The notes under the pieces were generated by a model. That model did not search any database. It saw nothing but the letters and a program-made list of their open reading frames with translations, and had not been told where the DNA came from. 64,000 bases of DNA, from assembly GCF_008370685.1 (NCBI RefSeq), contig NZ_VTZU01000031.1:1-64000 (forward strand). Direction: 5' to 3'. Below, one piece after another: positions 54,064 through 63,700 of the stretch (position 1 is its first letter; every line of letters begins with the position of its first letter). The position numbers were made by a program, and so were the translations under genes. The DNA comes from Aquimarina sp. RZ0. GTDB lineage: Bacteria > Bacteroidota > Bacteroidia > Flavobacteriales > Flavobacteriaceae.

Positions 54064-55695
54064 ATGTCTAGATTTTTAACACCAGATGTGTACACTGAGG
54101 AGGTACCTCTATTACCACAATCTGTAGCAGAAGTTTCCACTGCAGTGCCAGCTTTTATTGGATATACTGAGAAAACCGAAAAAAACGGTGAAAGTATCAA
54201 AAACGTGGTCTATAGAATATCCACATTGTTGGAATTCAAAGAGGCTTTTGGAGGTGCTCAGCCAGCATCTTTTAGGGTCAATGTAAATGAAGAAGTTATA
54301 GAAAATGTTGAGGTCACAGCTCCACAACATACTTTATATCATGCAATAGATTTATATTTTAAAAATGGAGGAGGAGATTGTTATGTAATATCTGTAGGAA
54401 GTTATCAAGACGAACCTAACAAAACATCTTTTTTAGAAGGTTTAGAAGTATTGAGTAAAGAAGATGAACCTACCTTAATTATGTTAGGTGAAGCCGCTCG
54501 ATTAGATGCTGTTGATTATCATGAGGTATGCCAAATGGCTTTAAATCAGTGCCAGGAATTAAAAGATAGGTTTTGCATTTTTGATATCCAAAATGAGAAT
54601 GAAGGAGTTGCATCTTTTAGAAATGGAATAGGTACAAATAATCTAAAGTATGGAGCGGCATATACACCGTATTTGCAAACGTCACTTACGTACAAATATC
54701 AAGAAGAGAGTGTTATCATTTCTGGTTCTTCAGGACAAGAAACCATTCAGTTAAAGGTTGAAGAAGCTATCAAAATAGTATACAATGGATCTGCGCAGGA
54801 TGAACCAAAAGCAACGATTAACAAAGGATCAGCTGGGACACCCTCTTTTAATAATACTGGAACCACTTTAACGATTACTAATGTAGGAGAAGGTATATCA
54901 GCCAACGCGGTGGTAGATGCCTGGAATTCATTCGATGATAAAGGTGATTTTGACATTGTTGTATTAGATGGAACAGCCACTGTAGAGTCCTTTACAGGAA
55001 GTCGTAATCTGACAACAACTGGTGGAGATGGAGCGTCTTTAAGATTATCTGATATTAAAGAGTCTCAATCCGAATTATACAATAGAGTAGTAAATGAAGT
55101 ATCAAAACAACGGATCATCTTACCTCCTAGTGCAGCAGTAGCAGGTGCCTATGCAACTACGGATAGAGAAAGAGGCGTATGGAAAGCACCGGCAAATGTA
55201 AGTCTAAATGGGGTAATAGCACCTGTAAAGAAGATAACGTCCAAAGATCAGGAACGATTGAATGTAGATTCTGATAATGGTAAATCTATCAATGCCATAC
55301 GCGGTTTTGTAGGTAAAGGAACCTTAATATGGGGTGCTCGTACGCTGGACGGCAATGATAACGAATGGCGATATGTACCCGTAAGAAGATTGTTCAATAT
55401 GATCGAGGAATCTACCAAAAAAGCATCTCAGTTTGCTGTTTTCGAATCCAATGATGCGGTAACTTGGTTAAAAGTAAAAGCAATGATCGAAAGCTTTTTA
55501 TACGGAATATGGCAGCAAGGTGGTCTGGCAGGAGCCACAGAAGAACAAGCTTATTTTGTAAATATCGGATTAGGCAAAACCATGACACAAGAAGATATTC
55601 TCAATGGAAGAATGATCGCGGAAATAGGACTTGCCGCAGTACGTCCTGCAGAGTTTATCATACTGAAATTCTCTCATAAACTACAAGAAGCATAA
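54064..55695 (+). CDS. contractile sheath protein (Pvc2-4 / phage tail sheath family)
   Basis: 543 residues. N-terminal FLTPDVYTEEVPLLPQSVAE and AVPAFIGYTEK are the sheath start motif. The C-terminal third (RGVWKAPANVSLNG, FVGKGTLIWGARTLDG, WRYVPVRRLFNMIEE) is the conserved core of phage-like tail sheaths. An inserted beta domain lies about residues 215-320. Only one sheath gene is seen here, against three in PVC. It would polymerise around the tube and contract. Confidence 0.95.
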   Translation: MSRFLTPDVYTEEVPLLPQSVAEVSTAVPAFIGYTEKTEKNGESIKNVVYRISTLLEFKEAFGGAQPASFRVNVNEEVIENVEVTAPQHTLYHAIDLYFKNGGGDCYVISVGSYQDEPNKTSFLEGLEVLSKEDEPTLIMLGEAARLDAVDYHEVCQMALNQCQELKDRFCIFDIQNENEGVASFRNGIGTNNLKYGAAYTPYLQTSLTYKYQEESVIISGSSGQETIQLKVEEAIKIVYNGSAQDEPKATINKGSAGTPSFNNTGTTLTITNVGEGISANAVVDAWNSFDDKGDFDIVVLDGTATVESFTGSRNLTTTGGDGASLRLSDIKESQSELYNRVVNEVSKQRIILPPSAAVAGAYATTDRERGVWKAPANVSLNGVIAPVKKITSKDQERLNVDSDNGKSINAIRGFVGKGTLIWGARTLDGNDNEWRYVPVRRLFNMIEESTKKASQFAVFESNDAVTWLKVKAMIESFLYGIWQQGGLAGATEEQAYFVNIGLGKTMTQEDILNGRMIAEIGLAAVRPAEFIILKFSHKLQEA

Positions 55696-55734
55696 TTAGT
55701 GTAGAAAATTAATGAACAAGTAAAAAGTAAAATA

Positions 55735-56208
55735 ATGGCTTTAACTAAAGAACAAATAAAGACAGATTACCCTTTAGTAACTTATAATTATAGGGTAGAT
55801 ATCAATGGAGTATCTATAAGTTTTTCAGAGGTATCAGGTTTAGAATTATCCTTTGAAACACATACCTATAAAGAAAGCTTCGCTACAGGAGGAAAAGTAG
55901 GACCGAATATTATGTATATGCCTGGGCAGATTCAACCTGTAAACATATCTATGAAGAAAGGATTGGTAAAAGGAAAGAGCATTCCTGTCTTTTATGATTG
56001 GATCAATGATATACAATTGAATCAGGTAGATAAAAGAGATATCGTAGTTCATCTTTTAGATGAGACGGGTAGTACCGTAGTGAGCTGGAAAGTTATCGAT
56101 GCTTTTCCAACCAAATTAACAGCTCCTTCTTTTGATGCAAGCTCTAATGATGTAGCTATAGAATCTATGGATTTAATGGCGTTTAGAGTGACCATGGAAG
56201 AAGCATAG
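55735..56208 (+). CDS. inner tube protein 1 (Pvc1/gp19 family)
   Basis: 157 residues. Tail tube family: TYNYRVDINGVSISFSEVSG, KESFATGGKVGPNIMYMPG, ISMKKGLVKG and DASSNDVAIESMDLMA. It forms the rigid tube that is pushed out when the sheath contracts. 39 bases after the sheath gene. Confidence 0.93.
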   Translation: MALTKEQIKTDYPLVTYNYRVDINGVSISFSEVSGLELSFETHTYKESFATGGKVGPNIMYMPGQIQPVNISMKKGLVKGKSIPVFYDWINDIQLNQVDKRDIVVHLLDETGSTVVSWKVIDAFPTKLTAPSFDASSNDVAIESMDLMAFRVTMEEA

Positions 56209-56291
56209 TAGGTAAGTAAACTATGCAAGTCCTATTCTAGGAAATAAAACCAGAATTATAAGTCAATATAAAATCAAAAAACCAAAGTATT

Positions 56292-56735
56292 GTGGCAATT
56301 GATAAACAGAAAATTAGCGAAACCTATCCGTTACCGGTGTACAATTACCAGGTAACCATTAACGGAGTAGAAATCATGTCGTTCTCAGAGATTTCAGGTT
56401 TAGAAATTGATCATGATCATGTATTGTATCGACATGGTTTTAGTTGGGCAGTCGGTGATCATTTGATCCGTGGACAAAGAAAGCCTATTAATATTTCTTT
56501 AAAAAGAGGGTTGATTAAACGTCGAAGTGATTTATATGATTGGATTAAATCTGGAGAAAAGAAAGACATTAGAATAGAACTCTGTGATGAAGCTGGGATG
56601 GGCATCGTAGTTTGGGAGGTTTCCCGAGCATTACCTTTCAAATTAGATGCTCCATCGTTTAGCGCTAGCACCAGTGAAGTAGCGATAGAGAGTCTCGATT
56701 TAATAGCTCATGATTTACGAGTAAAATACAATTAA
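56292..56735 (+). CDS. inner tube protein 2 (gp19 family)
   Basis: 147 residues, GTG start (MAIDKQKISETYPLPVYNYQ). Same family as the previous gene: VTINGVEIMSFSEISGLEID, INISLKRGLIKRRSDLYDW and SASTSEVAIESLDLIAH. In PVC-type systems a second tube paralog starts the tube at the baseplate. Its N-terminus and length fit that. GTG start because no ATG exists nearby in frame. Confidence 0.88.
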   Translation: MAIDKQKISETYPLPVYNYQVTINGVEIMSFSEISGLEIDHDHVLYRHGFSWAVGDHLIRGQRKPINISLKRGLIKRRSDLYDWIKSGEKKDIRIELCDEAGMGIVVWEVSRALPFKLDAPSFSASTSEVAIESLDLIAHDLRVKYN

Positions 56736-56746
56736 AGAGTTACCAT

Positions 56747-57280
56747 ATGTTAGATGTTTTAAGAGCAATCAATTTTGCAGATAAAGAGCCTACATTATCA
56801 CACAGATTTGGAGTGTTCTTTCTATCAGGAGGTGTTATTCCTAATCCAATAGATCTCAGATTTCAAAAAGTTAGCGGTATCAGTACCGAAGTACAATTGG
56901 ATACGATAAATGAAGGTGGACAAAACCTGCATGCACATCGTGTACCCAAAAAGATTAACTATAACAATTTGGTACTGGAACGAGGTTTTGTAGCCAGTAG
57001 TTTGGCCGATGGTTTAGATAGTTTTAGTCTACCAGGTTTTGGTCAGATGCGCTCTCCTCTCATTTCTGAATTCAATGCGACATTTTCATTTTTTAAGTTT
57101 AATCCTTCTAATGTACTAGTCACATTATTTAACGAAAATGGGATTCCGATAGGAGGATGGTTATTTCTAAAAGCATATCCAGTAAAATGGTCCGTATCTG
57201 ATTTGGATGCACAATCTAATTCTGTGGCTATCGATACAATGGAGTTGGCATATACACGATTTCAAATTTTAAGATTATAA
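56747..57280 (+). CDS. tube/adaptor protein 3 (gp19-like)
   Basis: 177 residues, a more divergent gp19-like protein: RFGVFFLSGGVIPNPIDLRF, NLVLERGFVASSL and SDLDAQSNSVAIDTMELAY. The extra N-terminal part suggests the adaptor ring between tube and spike. It starts 12 bases after the previous gene. Confidence 0.8.
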   Translation: MLDVLRAINFADKEPTLSHRFGVFFLSGGVIPNPIDLRFQKVSGISTEVQLDTINEGGQNLHAHRVPKKINYNNLVLERGFVASSLADGLDSFSLPGFGQMRSPLISEFNATFSFFKFNPSNVLVTLFNENGIPIGGWLFLKAYPVKWSVSDLDAQSNSVAIDTMELAYTRFQILRL

Positions 57281-57282
57281 AA

Positions 57283-57447
57283 ATGGCAGTAGAGATCAAA
57301 GAAATTGTCATTCGAGCAATCATATCAGATGCTTCACAGACAGATGAAGGTAGCCCATCTTTGGATACCAGCAAAGAACAATGTGATGTGGTACAAGAAT
57401 GCGTGCATCAAGTACTAAAAATATTGAAAAAGAAAAACCATAGATAG
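57283..57447 (+). CDS. DUF5908-like small eCIS protein (Pvc6-like position)
   Basis: 54 residues, MAVEIKEIVIRAIISDASQT then QCDVVQECVHQVLKILKKK. The start and the C-terminal helix match the DUF5908 pattern seen in eCIS operons of Bacteroidetes. It is too short for usual gene calling but sits 2 bases after the tube-like gene and 3 before the LysM gene, which supports it. Likely a small assembly or adaptor protein. Confidence 0.75.
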   Translation: MAVEIKEIVIRAIISDASQTDEGSPSLDTSKEQCDVVQECVHQVLKILKKKNHR

Positions 57448-57450
57448 ATC

Positions 57451-58167
57451 ATGGCATTATTAAGTGAATTAAGTTTTAAACTACAAAAGCTTACCATTTT
57501 TTCTTTTGATAATGAAGAAAGAACCGTTGGTAAGAAGAAATTAGAGGTGATGTTTAATCCCGAATCCGTTAGACGAAGTTTTATAAATAAGTTTACCGAT
57601 AAGGCGAGTAATCCTCAGAATAAGAGCGATGCTAAGTTTATGCACAGCGGTTCATCTACGGTGAGTATGAGTCTAATTTTTGATGGAACCGATGTAGATC
57701 AATATGGGGCAGAGATAGCGCTTAGATTGTTAAGAGGAACCCAAAAAAGTGTTGCAGAAAGAATAGATAATTTTCGAAAAGACATTACAGAAATAAAAGG
57801 TAAAATTCATGAACCACGCTATCTAGTTCTTAGTTGGGGAAAAACATTAAAGTTTAATTGTAGACTTTCTAGCTTAGATATTAATTACACATTGTTCGAA
57901 AGAAATGGAGATCCTTTACGAGCCGAGCTCAATGTATCCTTCATTGGGGATGATACGCCCAAAGCGCAATTAGCTAAGTTGAATTTACAATCTCCTGATC
58001 TTACGCATTATCGTATGGTAAAATCAGGTGATCAATTACCATTGATGTGTCAAGAAATATATGGCTCTCCGATGTATTATCCATTAGTAGCAAGTGCAAA
58101 TAAACTAACGGATTTTAGAAATCTAATACCAGGTCAAGAAATTTACTTTCCACCAATAGAAAAATAA
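57451..58167 (+). CDS. eCIS LysM-containing baseplate protein (Pvc7-like)
   Basis: 238 residues. N-terminal region with VMFNPESVRRSFINK and the C-terminal LysM-like motif LTHYRMVKSGDQLPLMCQE and NLIPGQEIYFPP. In PVC and T4 this protein (gp53/Pvc7 type) helps bind the spike hub to the tube. Confidence 0.87.
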   Translation: MALLSELSFKLQKLTIFSFDNEERTVGKKKLEVMFNPESVRRSFINKFTDKASNPQNKSDAKFMHSGSSTVSMSLIFDGTDVDQYGAEIALRLLRGTQKSVAERIDNFRKDITEIKGKIHEPRYLVLSWGKTLKFNCRLSSLDINYTLFERNGDPLRAELNVSFIGDDTPKAQLAKLNLQSPDLTHYRMVKSGDQLPLMCQEIYGSPMYYPLVASANKLTDFRNLIPGQEIYFPPIEK

Positions 58168-58170
58168 AAG

Positions 58171-59853
58171 ATGTCATCAACTGTAGTAACAAGTACGATT
58201 AAAAGCAACGGCAAGATCCTGCCATTAGGATCGTATGAATTATTGTCGATAGATACGAGCAAAGAGTTTAACAAAATACCTTTGGCCGAACTTAAATTAT
58301 CTGATGGTTGTGTAGCAAATCAAAAGTTTACCACCTTAGAAAGCGATGCTTTTATACCAGGAGCTGTGATTGAAATCTTTTTGCGGTACGAAGGAAATAA
58401 TACAAACGAGACGAAGGTTTTTGAAGGTATCGTGATCAATCAGGAAATCGAACGCTCACAATACCAATCAGTACTTACGATAGAGCTTTGCGATCCGTCT
58501 ATAAAAATGACCACTTTACGAAAAAACAAAGTGTTTCAGAATAAAACGGATAGCAAACTTATAAAAGATATTATCAGCACCTACAGGGATTTAAAAGCTA
58601 AGAATATTGAAAATACTCCTTTGGCACATCCACAGATGGTACAGTACTATGTTTCGGATTGGGATTTTATAGTATCAAGGGCAGAAGCGAATGGACAATT
58701 AGTACAAGTTGATAATGGAGAGGTTTCTGTTTTTATGCCACAAATTGGTAGTACAGATCATACCCTAACCTTTGGGATAGATCTGGCTCATTTTGATCTA
58801 AAAATTAGTAGTCGTCATCAATATGAGAAAGTACATTCGTTTGGTTTGGATACAAAAAAGGATCAATTAGAATTAAGTGTTCCCAAAAAAGGCAAAGAGC
58901 AAATATTAACTAGTATTGATTACAAAACCTCACAATTGTCAGATGCAGTTGGTACTAAAGAAACAAACTTGGTTCATGCTGTACCTACAGATCCATTAGA
59001 ATTACAATCTTGGTCAGATGCACAACTTGTAAAATCAAGACTGTCTCTGGTACAAGGAACCATTAGGATTAATGGAAATGGAAAAGTAAAAGTAGGTCAG
59101 ACCCTGAAAATAGAAAATGTAAGTCGATTTAATGGAGAACATATCATTACTGGAGTTCGACATGGATTTGTAATGGGTTCAGGATGGTATACTTACTTGC
59201 AGATTGGAATGGATGCCAATTGGTTTAGTTCGCAATCTGATATTATAGACACAAAAGCTGCTGGTTTATTACCGGGTATAAATGGATTACAAGTAGGAAC
59301 AGTGTTGGGACATATAGAGGATTCGAAGCAGGGATTCCGAATTAAAGTACATATACCAGCTTTTGATCAAGAAGCTAAAACTGCCGAAGTATTAGCTATG
59401 TATACCACATTAGATGCTGGAGTAGATCATGGAATTTTCTTTCCTCCGGAAAAAGGAGATCGTGTAGTGATTGGTTTTTTAAACGATGATCCCAGACAAG
59501 CAGTTGTTTTAGGGGCAATGCATAGCCACAAAGCACCACATACCGAAAAGAAAAAAAACTCATACAAAGGGATTTTTACCAAGTCTAATTATCAATTGCT
59601 TTTTGATGAGGAAAAAGAAACGGTAACGCTATCTACAGCAGATAAGGACCAGTCCAATGAGCAGTTATTAGCAATCAATCAGAAGGAAAAAACAATCAAA
59701 CTAGAAGATGCTCATGGTAATAGTATTCTGATGGACAAAGATGGTATTAAAATTATAAGCGCTAAGGATTTTTCAATAGAAGCTGCAGGAGACTTTGATA
59801 TCAATGCTAAAGGAAAAGTAAAAGTAAAAGGAAAAAAAGTGGATTTAATATAA
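58171..59853 (+). CDS. eCIS spike/hub protein (Pvc8, VgrG-like)
   Basis: 560 residues. gp27-like N-terminal barrels up to about residue 350 (RLSLVQGTIRINGNGKVKVG near the end), then gp5-like OB fold (LQVGTVLGHIEDSKQGFRIK) and a C-terminal beta-helix of repeats (FSIEAAGDFDINAKGKVKVK). It forms the trimeric spike that breaks the target membrane. No C-terminal toxin domain is visible. Confidence 0.92.
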   Translation: MSSTVVTSTIKSNGKILPLGSYELLSIDTSKEFNKIPLAELKLSDGCVANQKFTTLESDAFIPGAVIEIFLRYEGNNTNETKVFEGIVINQEIERSQYQSVLTIELCDPSIKMTTLRKNKVFQNKTDSKLIKDIISTYRDLKAKNIENTPLAHPQMVQYYVSDWDFIVSRAEANGQLVQVDNGEVSVFMPQIGSTDHTLTFGIDLAHFDLKISSRHQYEKVHSFGLDTKKDQLELSVPKKGKEQILTSIDYKTSQLSDAVGTKETNLVHAVPTDPLELQSWSDAQLVKSRLSLVQGTIRINGNGKVKVGQTLKIENVSRFNGEHIITGVRHGFVMGSGWYTYLQIGMDANWFSSQSDIIDTKAAGLLPGINGLQVGTVLGHIEDSKQGFRIKVHIPAFDQEAKTAEVLAMYTTLDAGVDHGIFFPPEKGDRVVIGFLNDDPRQAVVLGAMHSHKAPHTEKKKNSYKGIFTKSNYQLLFDEEKETVTLSTADKDQSNEQLLAINQKEKTIKLEDAHGNSILMDKDGIKIISAKDFSIEAAGDFDINAKGKVKVKGKKVDLI

Positions 59854-59858
59854 GTGCT

Positions 59859-60275
59859 ATGAATAATAAATTTTTAGGAAGCGGATGGTCATTTCCTCCT
59901 GCTTTTGCAGTTGGAGGTGCTGAGGTGATACTTACTTCAGGAGAAGAAGATATCAAACAAAGTCTTCAGATTTTGTTATCAACATCACTGAAGGAACGGA
60001 TAATGCATCCTGATTTTGGGTGTGATCTCACGCAATTTTTGTTTGAAGAATTGGATCACAAATTTGCCAATGAGTTAAGTGGTATCGTATCTCGTGCCGT
60101 ATTGTTATACGAACCAAGAATCGAAGTGAATAATGTTTTGATAACAGATATAGATCCCGAAAATGGCGTAGTGCATATCAATGTAGATTATATGGTAAGA
60201 GCAACAAATAACCGATTTAATCTCATCTATCCATTCTATATCAATGAAGCCTCTAGTGTGGCATTTGACTTATAA
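59859..60275 (+). CDS. eCIS baseplate wedge protein (Pvc9/gp25)
   Basis: 138 residues of the gp25/W family: DIKQSLQILLSTSLKERIMH and PDFGCDLTQFLFEELDHK are the usual core of the wedge protein that starts sheath assembly. 5 bases after the spike gene. Confidence 0.92.
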   Translation: MNNKFLGSGWSFPPAFAVGGAEVILTSGEEDIKQSLQILLSTSLKERIMHPDFGCDLTQFLFEELDHKFANELSGIVSRAVLLYEPRIEVNNVLITDIDPENGVVHINVDYMVRATNNRFNLIYPFYINEASSVAFDL

Positions 60276-60307
60276 TAAAATCGATGATTATTTAAACTAA
60301 ATGAGAA

Positions 60308-60730
60308 ATGGATCTAATAGTGATAGATGGAGATACGGTTAATTTTTTACCAACTTTTGGAAGTGCGGTGGTTAGTGTACAACCAGGTAAGATAACCGCA
60401 TCTGGAAAAACGACTGTCAAAGGAAAAAAAGTATGTGTAGCAGGAGACGAATCCAAAGTGGAAGTTAAAAATTGTTCTTATGTAGCACCTCCATTTGTAA
60501 TTCCTGGTCAAGGAACATTAACCATTAAAAAATTAGGTTCAGATCAATTAACAACCAAAAGTAAAAGTGGAAACAAGAGCATGATCATAAAGGGGAGCAT
60601 TTTTATAGCAGAGTTTAAGGTTACTTCTCCAGCAAAACAACCACCTCCAGCAAATACACCAGATCCTTTACCAATGTATCCTGGACAAGGAAAACTAGTT
60701 CCCTCAAATGCAAAAATTAAAGCTACTTAA
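60308..60730 (+). CDS. PAAR-like spike tip protein (Pvc10-like)
   Basis: 140 residues. A beta-rich N-terminus with a repeating KGK/SG pattern (GKITASGKTTVKGKKVCVAG), a Cys-rich hairpin (VKNCSYVAPPFVIPGQGTL) and a Pro-rich tail (PAKQPPPANTPDPLPMYPG). Position after gp25 matches Pvc10, the tip that sharpens the spike. No typical PAAR motif was seen, so call is by position and shape. Confidence 0.65.
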   Translation: MDLIVIDGDTVNFLPTFGSAVVSVQPGKITASGKTTVKGKKVCVAGDESKVEVKNCSYVAPPFVIPGQGTLTIKKLGSDQLTTKSKSGNKSMIIKGSIFIAEFKVTSPAKQPPPANTPDPLPMYPGQGKLVPSNAKIKAT

Positions 60731-60760
60731 AATCTAAATAACCTAAAGTTGTAAAAAGAG

Positions 60761-63700
60761 ATGAATACTATTCAAAATATAGATAATATACTTCTTAGAG
60801 ATGGAACCAGTCAGAACGATCGCAATTCGGATGCGCTACGCACTAATTATGTGGCTATCGAAGGACGTAGTTTAGAAGAGTTGATTGAAGAAGCACAACG
60901 GTTAGCCAAAGAACTTCAGTTTTTTGATGAACAAAATAGACCTACGGGTACTTGGGAATCATTTCTTATAGATGATCCGAATATATTTAATCAAAATTCG
61001 TTAGAAGAAAGAAAAATACAACAAAAATACTGGGCAAAAGAACTAGCTGCATATGTTGAAAACCCAGAATTGTTTTACAATAACACCGAAAAAAAGGCGA
61101 AATTATCAAAGCCTCATGTAGTGTTGTTCATTACCTTTCTTAAACTAATGAATCACGTAAAGTCTAAAATGAATGGACTTACCGAAAAGCATTTGGATTT
61201 TTACTATAGAAAGTATCTACAATTAGACCCAAAACAGGCAGTACCAGATGTGGTGAATGTACTTTTAGAATTAGAAGAGAATACTGAATATCTCGAAGTA
61301 CAAAAAGGAACCATATTACAGGCAGGAGAAGATGTTGAAGGAAATGAATTACAGTATGTTACGAATGAAGATGCGGTGATTAGCAAAGCTCAAATAACAC
61401 AATTAAAAAGTGTATTTGTCTCCAAGGATGTATTAACAGTCCGAAACGTACATCAGGAGAGAGGAAAGACTAAAGATGCTGCATTTGTAGATATGATAGA
61501 AATGGCATTAGGGCATCCGAATCCTGGAGATGCACTCCCAGATTTTCCAGAAGAATCACAAATAGAAGATGTTTTTCAATTACATGAAGCTGTAAAAAAT
61601 GAGAATTCCAACGCAATTACCTATGTAAAGGAAGTGTTGTTTTTAGAAAGAGATGAGTTTGACCGCATTTTTTTAAAGCATCAACAAGACAAAGAAGGTA
61701 TTCCTATAGATTGGGAAGCTGAGTACGAGTTATTAGAAAAGGCATATGAACGAAAAATTATTCACCAGAGACAACAAAGTTTAAAAGAATTAGATCTCAC
61801 TAATGGATTTGATACCATGCTAAAGAAGGTGTATGGGAATCCAAATCCAGGAGATTCTTTGCCTTTATACAATGGAGAAACAGCATCTTTAGAAAAAGTA
61901 CTTGAAGATTTACAAGGCTCAAATGAAAACTCTGAGCAAGCATTAGAATATGTGGAAGTAGAATTATTGTTAAGAAAACAAGATTTTATCCATCTCATGA
62001 AAACCAATAGTGATAGTACTATTTCCGAAGAAGATAAAAATAAAGTATATCGTATTTTAGAATTTTCAGAACGTCAGCTGCGTTCTGTGGGAATTCCTTC
62101 TCCAGAAACAGAACAATTATCAGATATTTATGATACTTCCAATGCTAAAGATTATCTTTTTAGTCAGTATGATGAAGAAGAAGAAAGTAAAAGATTCAAA
62201 ACCTTTGGAGATAGACTAGCTGCAATAGAAGATCATTCTTTAAAACCATCAGAGATTGGATTTGCGATTAGTTCTCCAACCCTATTGCTCAAAGATGGAA
62301 AACGTACTATTGACCTATTATTAGATCTAAATCTGAGCAACCAAAAAATAGAAGATTTACGAGCTGTTTTTGATAAAAACGTTCCTTTCCAAACCTATCT
62401 AAGTAGCGCAGAACAATGGTTTACGCCAGATGAGGTGCACTATTCTTTAGGGAATTATGTAGGTAGTCCATCTGAGAACAATCTAAATGTTGAAATAAAA
62501 GATCAAACCATTACACGATTAGATACGACTAATTTTAATGTTACTGATATAGGAAATTACATCGTAGATACCACTCAAAAAATTTATGAAATTGTAGCTT
62601 TTAAAGATGTAAAAATCGTAGAAGTTAAAGAGGTTGGCATAATAGAAACACCTGTAGAGAATGTTCAGAAATACAATAAGGATCAGGTATATCTAAATGC
62701 TCTGAGAATCCAAATTCAGCTTCAGGATAATGATTTGCCAATTATTTCATTTCCATCTTCGTCATCCTTTATAGAATCCGATCATCCTGTTATAGTCTGT
62801 ACATTAAATTCTTCAATAGAAGGGCAAGATGATCAAAATCGTTTGGTAAGTAGCTACCAGCACTTAATAGACGTAACATTACAAAAGGTACATATTCGAG
62901 TAGATGTTCAGGAGATGCAGCATAGTATCATTGAGAATGATGAAGGAACAATCGATACCAACAAACCATTTGAACCTTTTGGCTTTCAACCTGAAATAGG
63001 AACTAGTTTTTACATCGCCAATGACGAAATATCACAGAAACGATTGCAAGATGTACAGTTACATTTAGAATGGATCAAACAGCCCACATCTTTTGTGGAT
63101 TATTACAAAAATTATTGGCTTATTCAGGCAGATCATACCGAGGAAGAACTCGCTGCACTAAACGAAGAACAATTGACCGAACTGATAGATCAAAAGTTAG
63201 GTTTTGATGCTGCTATCATTGAGAACGACCATGATTTTAAGGCGGATGTCTTTTTACATGATCGCAATGCGGAATTATTACTTTCTACCAAGGTTGAAGA
63301 TGAGCAAGGCAATGAAGTAACAGAAGGATTTCCTCTTTTTAATAACGACAATAGTATATCCATAGATGATATTCCTACAAGGATAAAAAATACTAGTCCG
63401 GATTATCAATATAAAGAACGTTTTGGAATACAGACAGACGAAGAAGAAGCATTACTTTGGGATCGCTATTTTAGAATAGAATTAACTCCAACAAACTTTC
63501 AGCATGTAGTATTCAACACCTTATCTGTTAAGCAAGCAATATCAGAGAAGGTAGATATTAAAAACTTAAAGATTAATCCACCATATCAGCCTAAGCTTAA
63601 AAAACTAGGAATTTCATATACGTCATGTGATACTATTCTAGCAAAAACAGCGGTGTATAGTACGAATAAGATATTTCATATACATCCTTTTGGGTATGAT

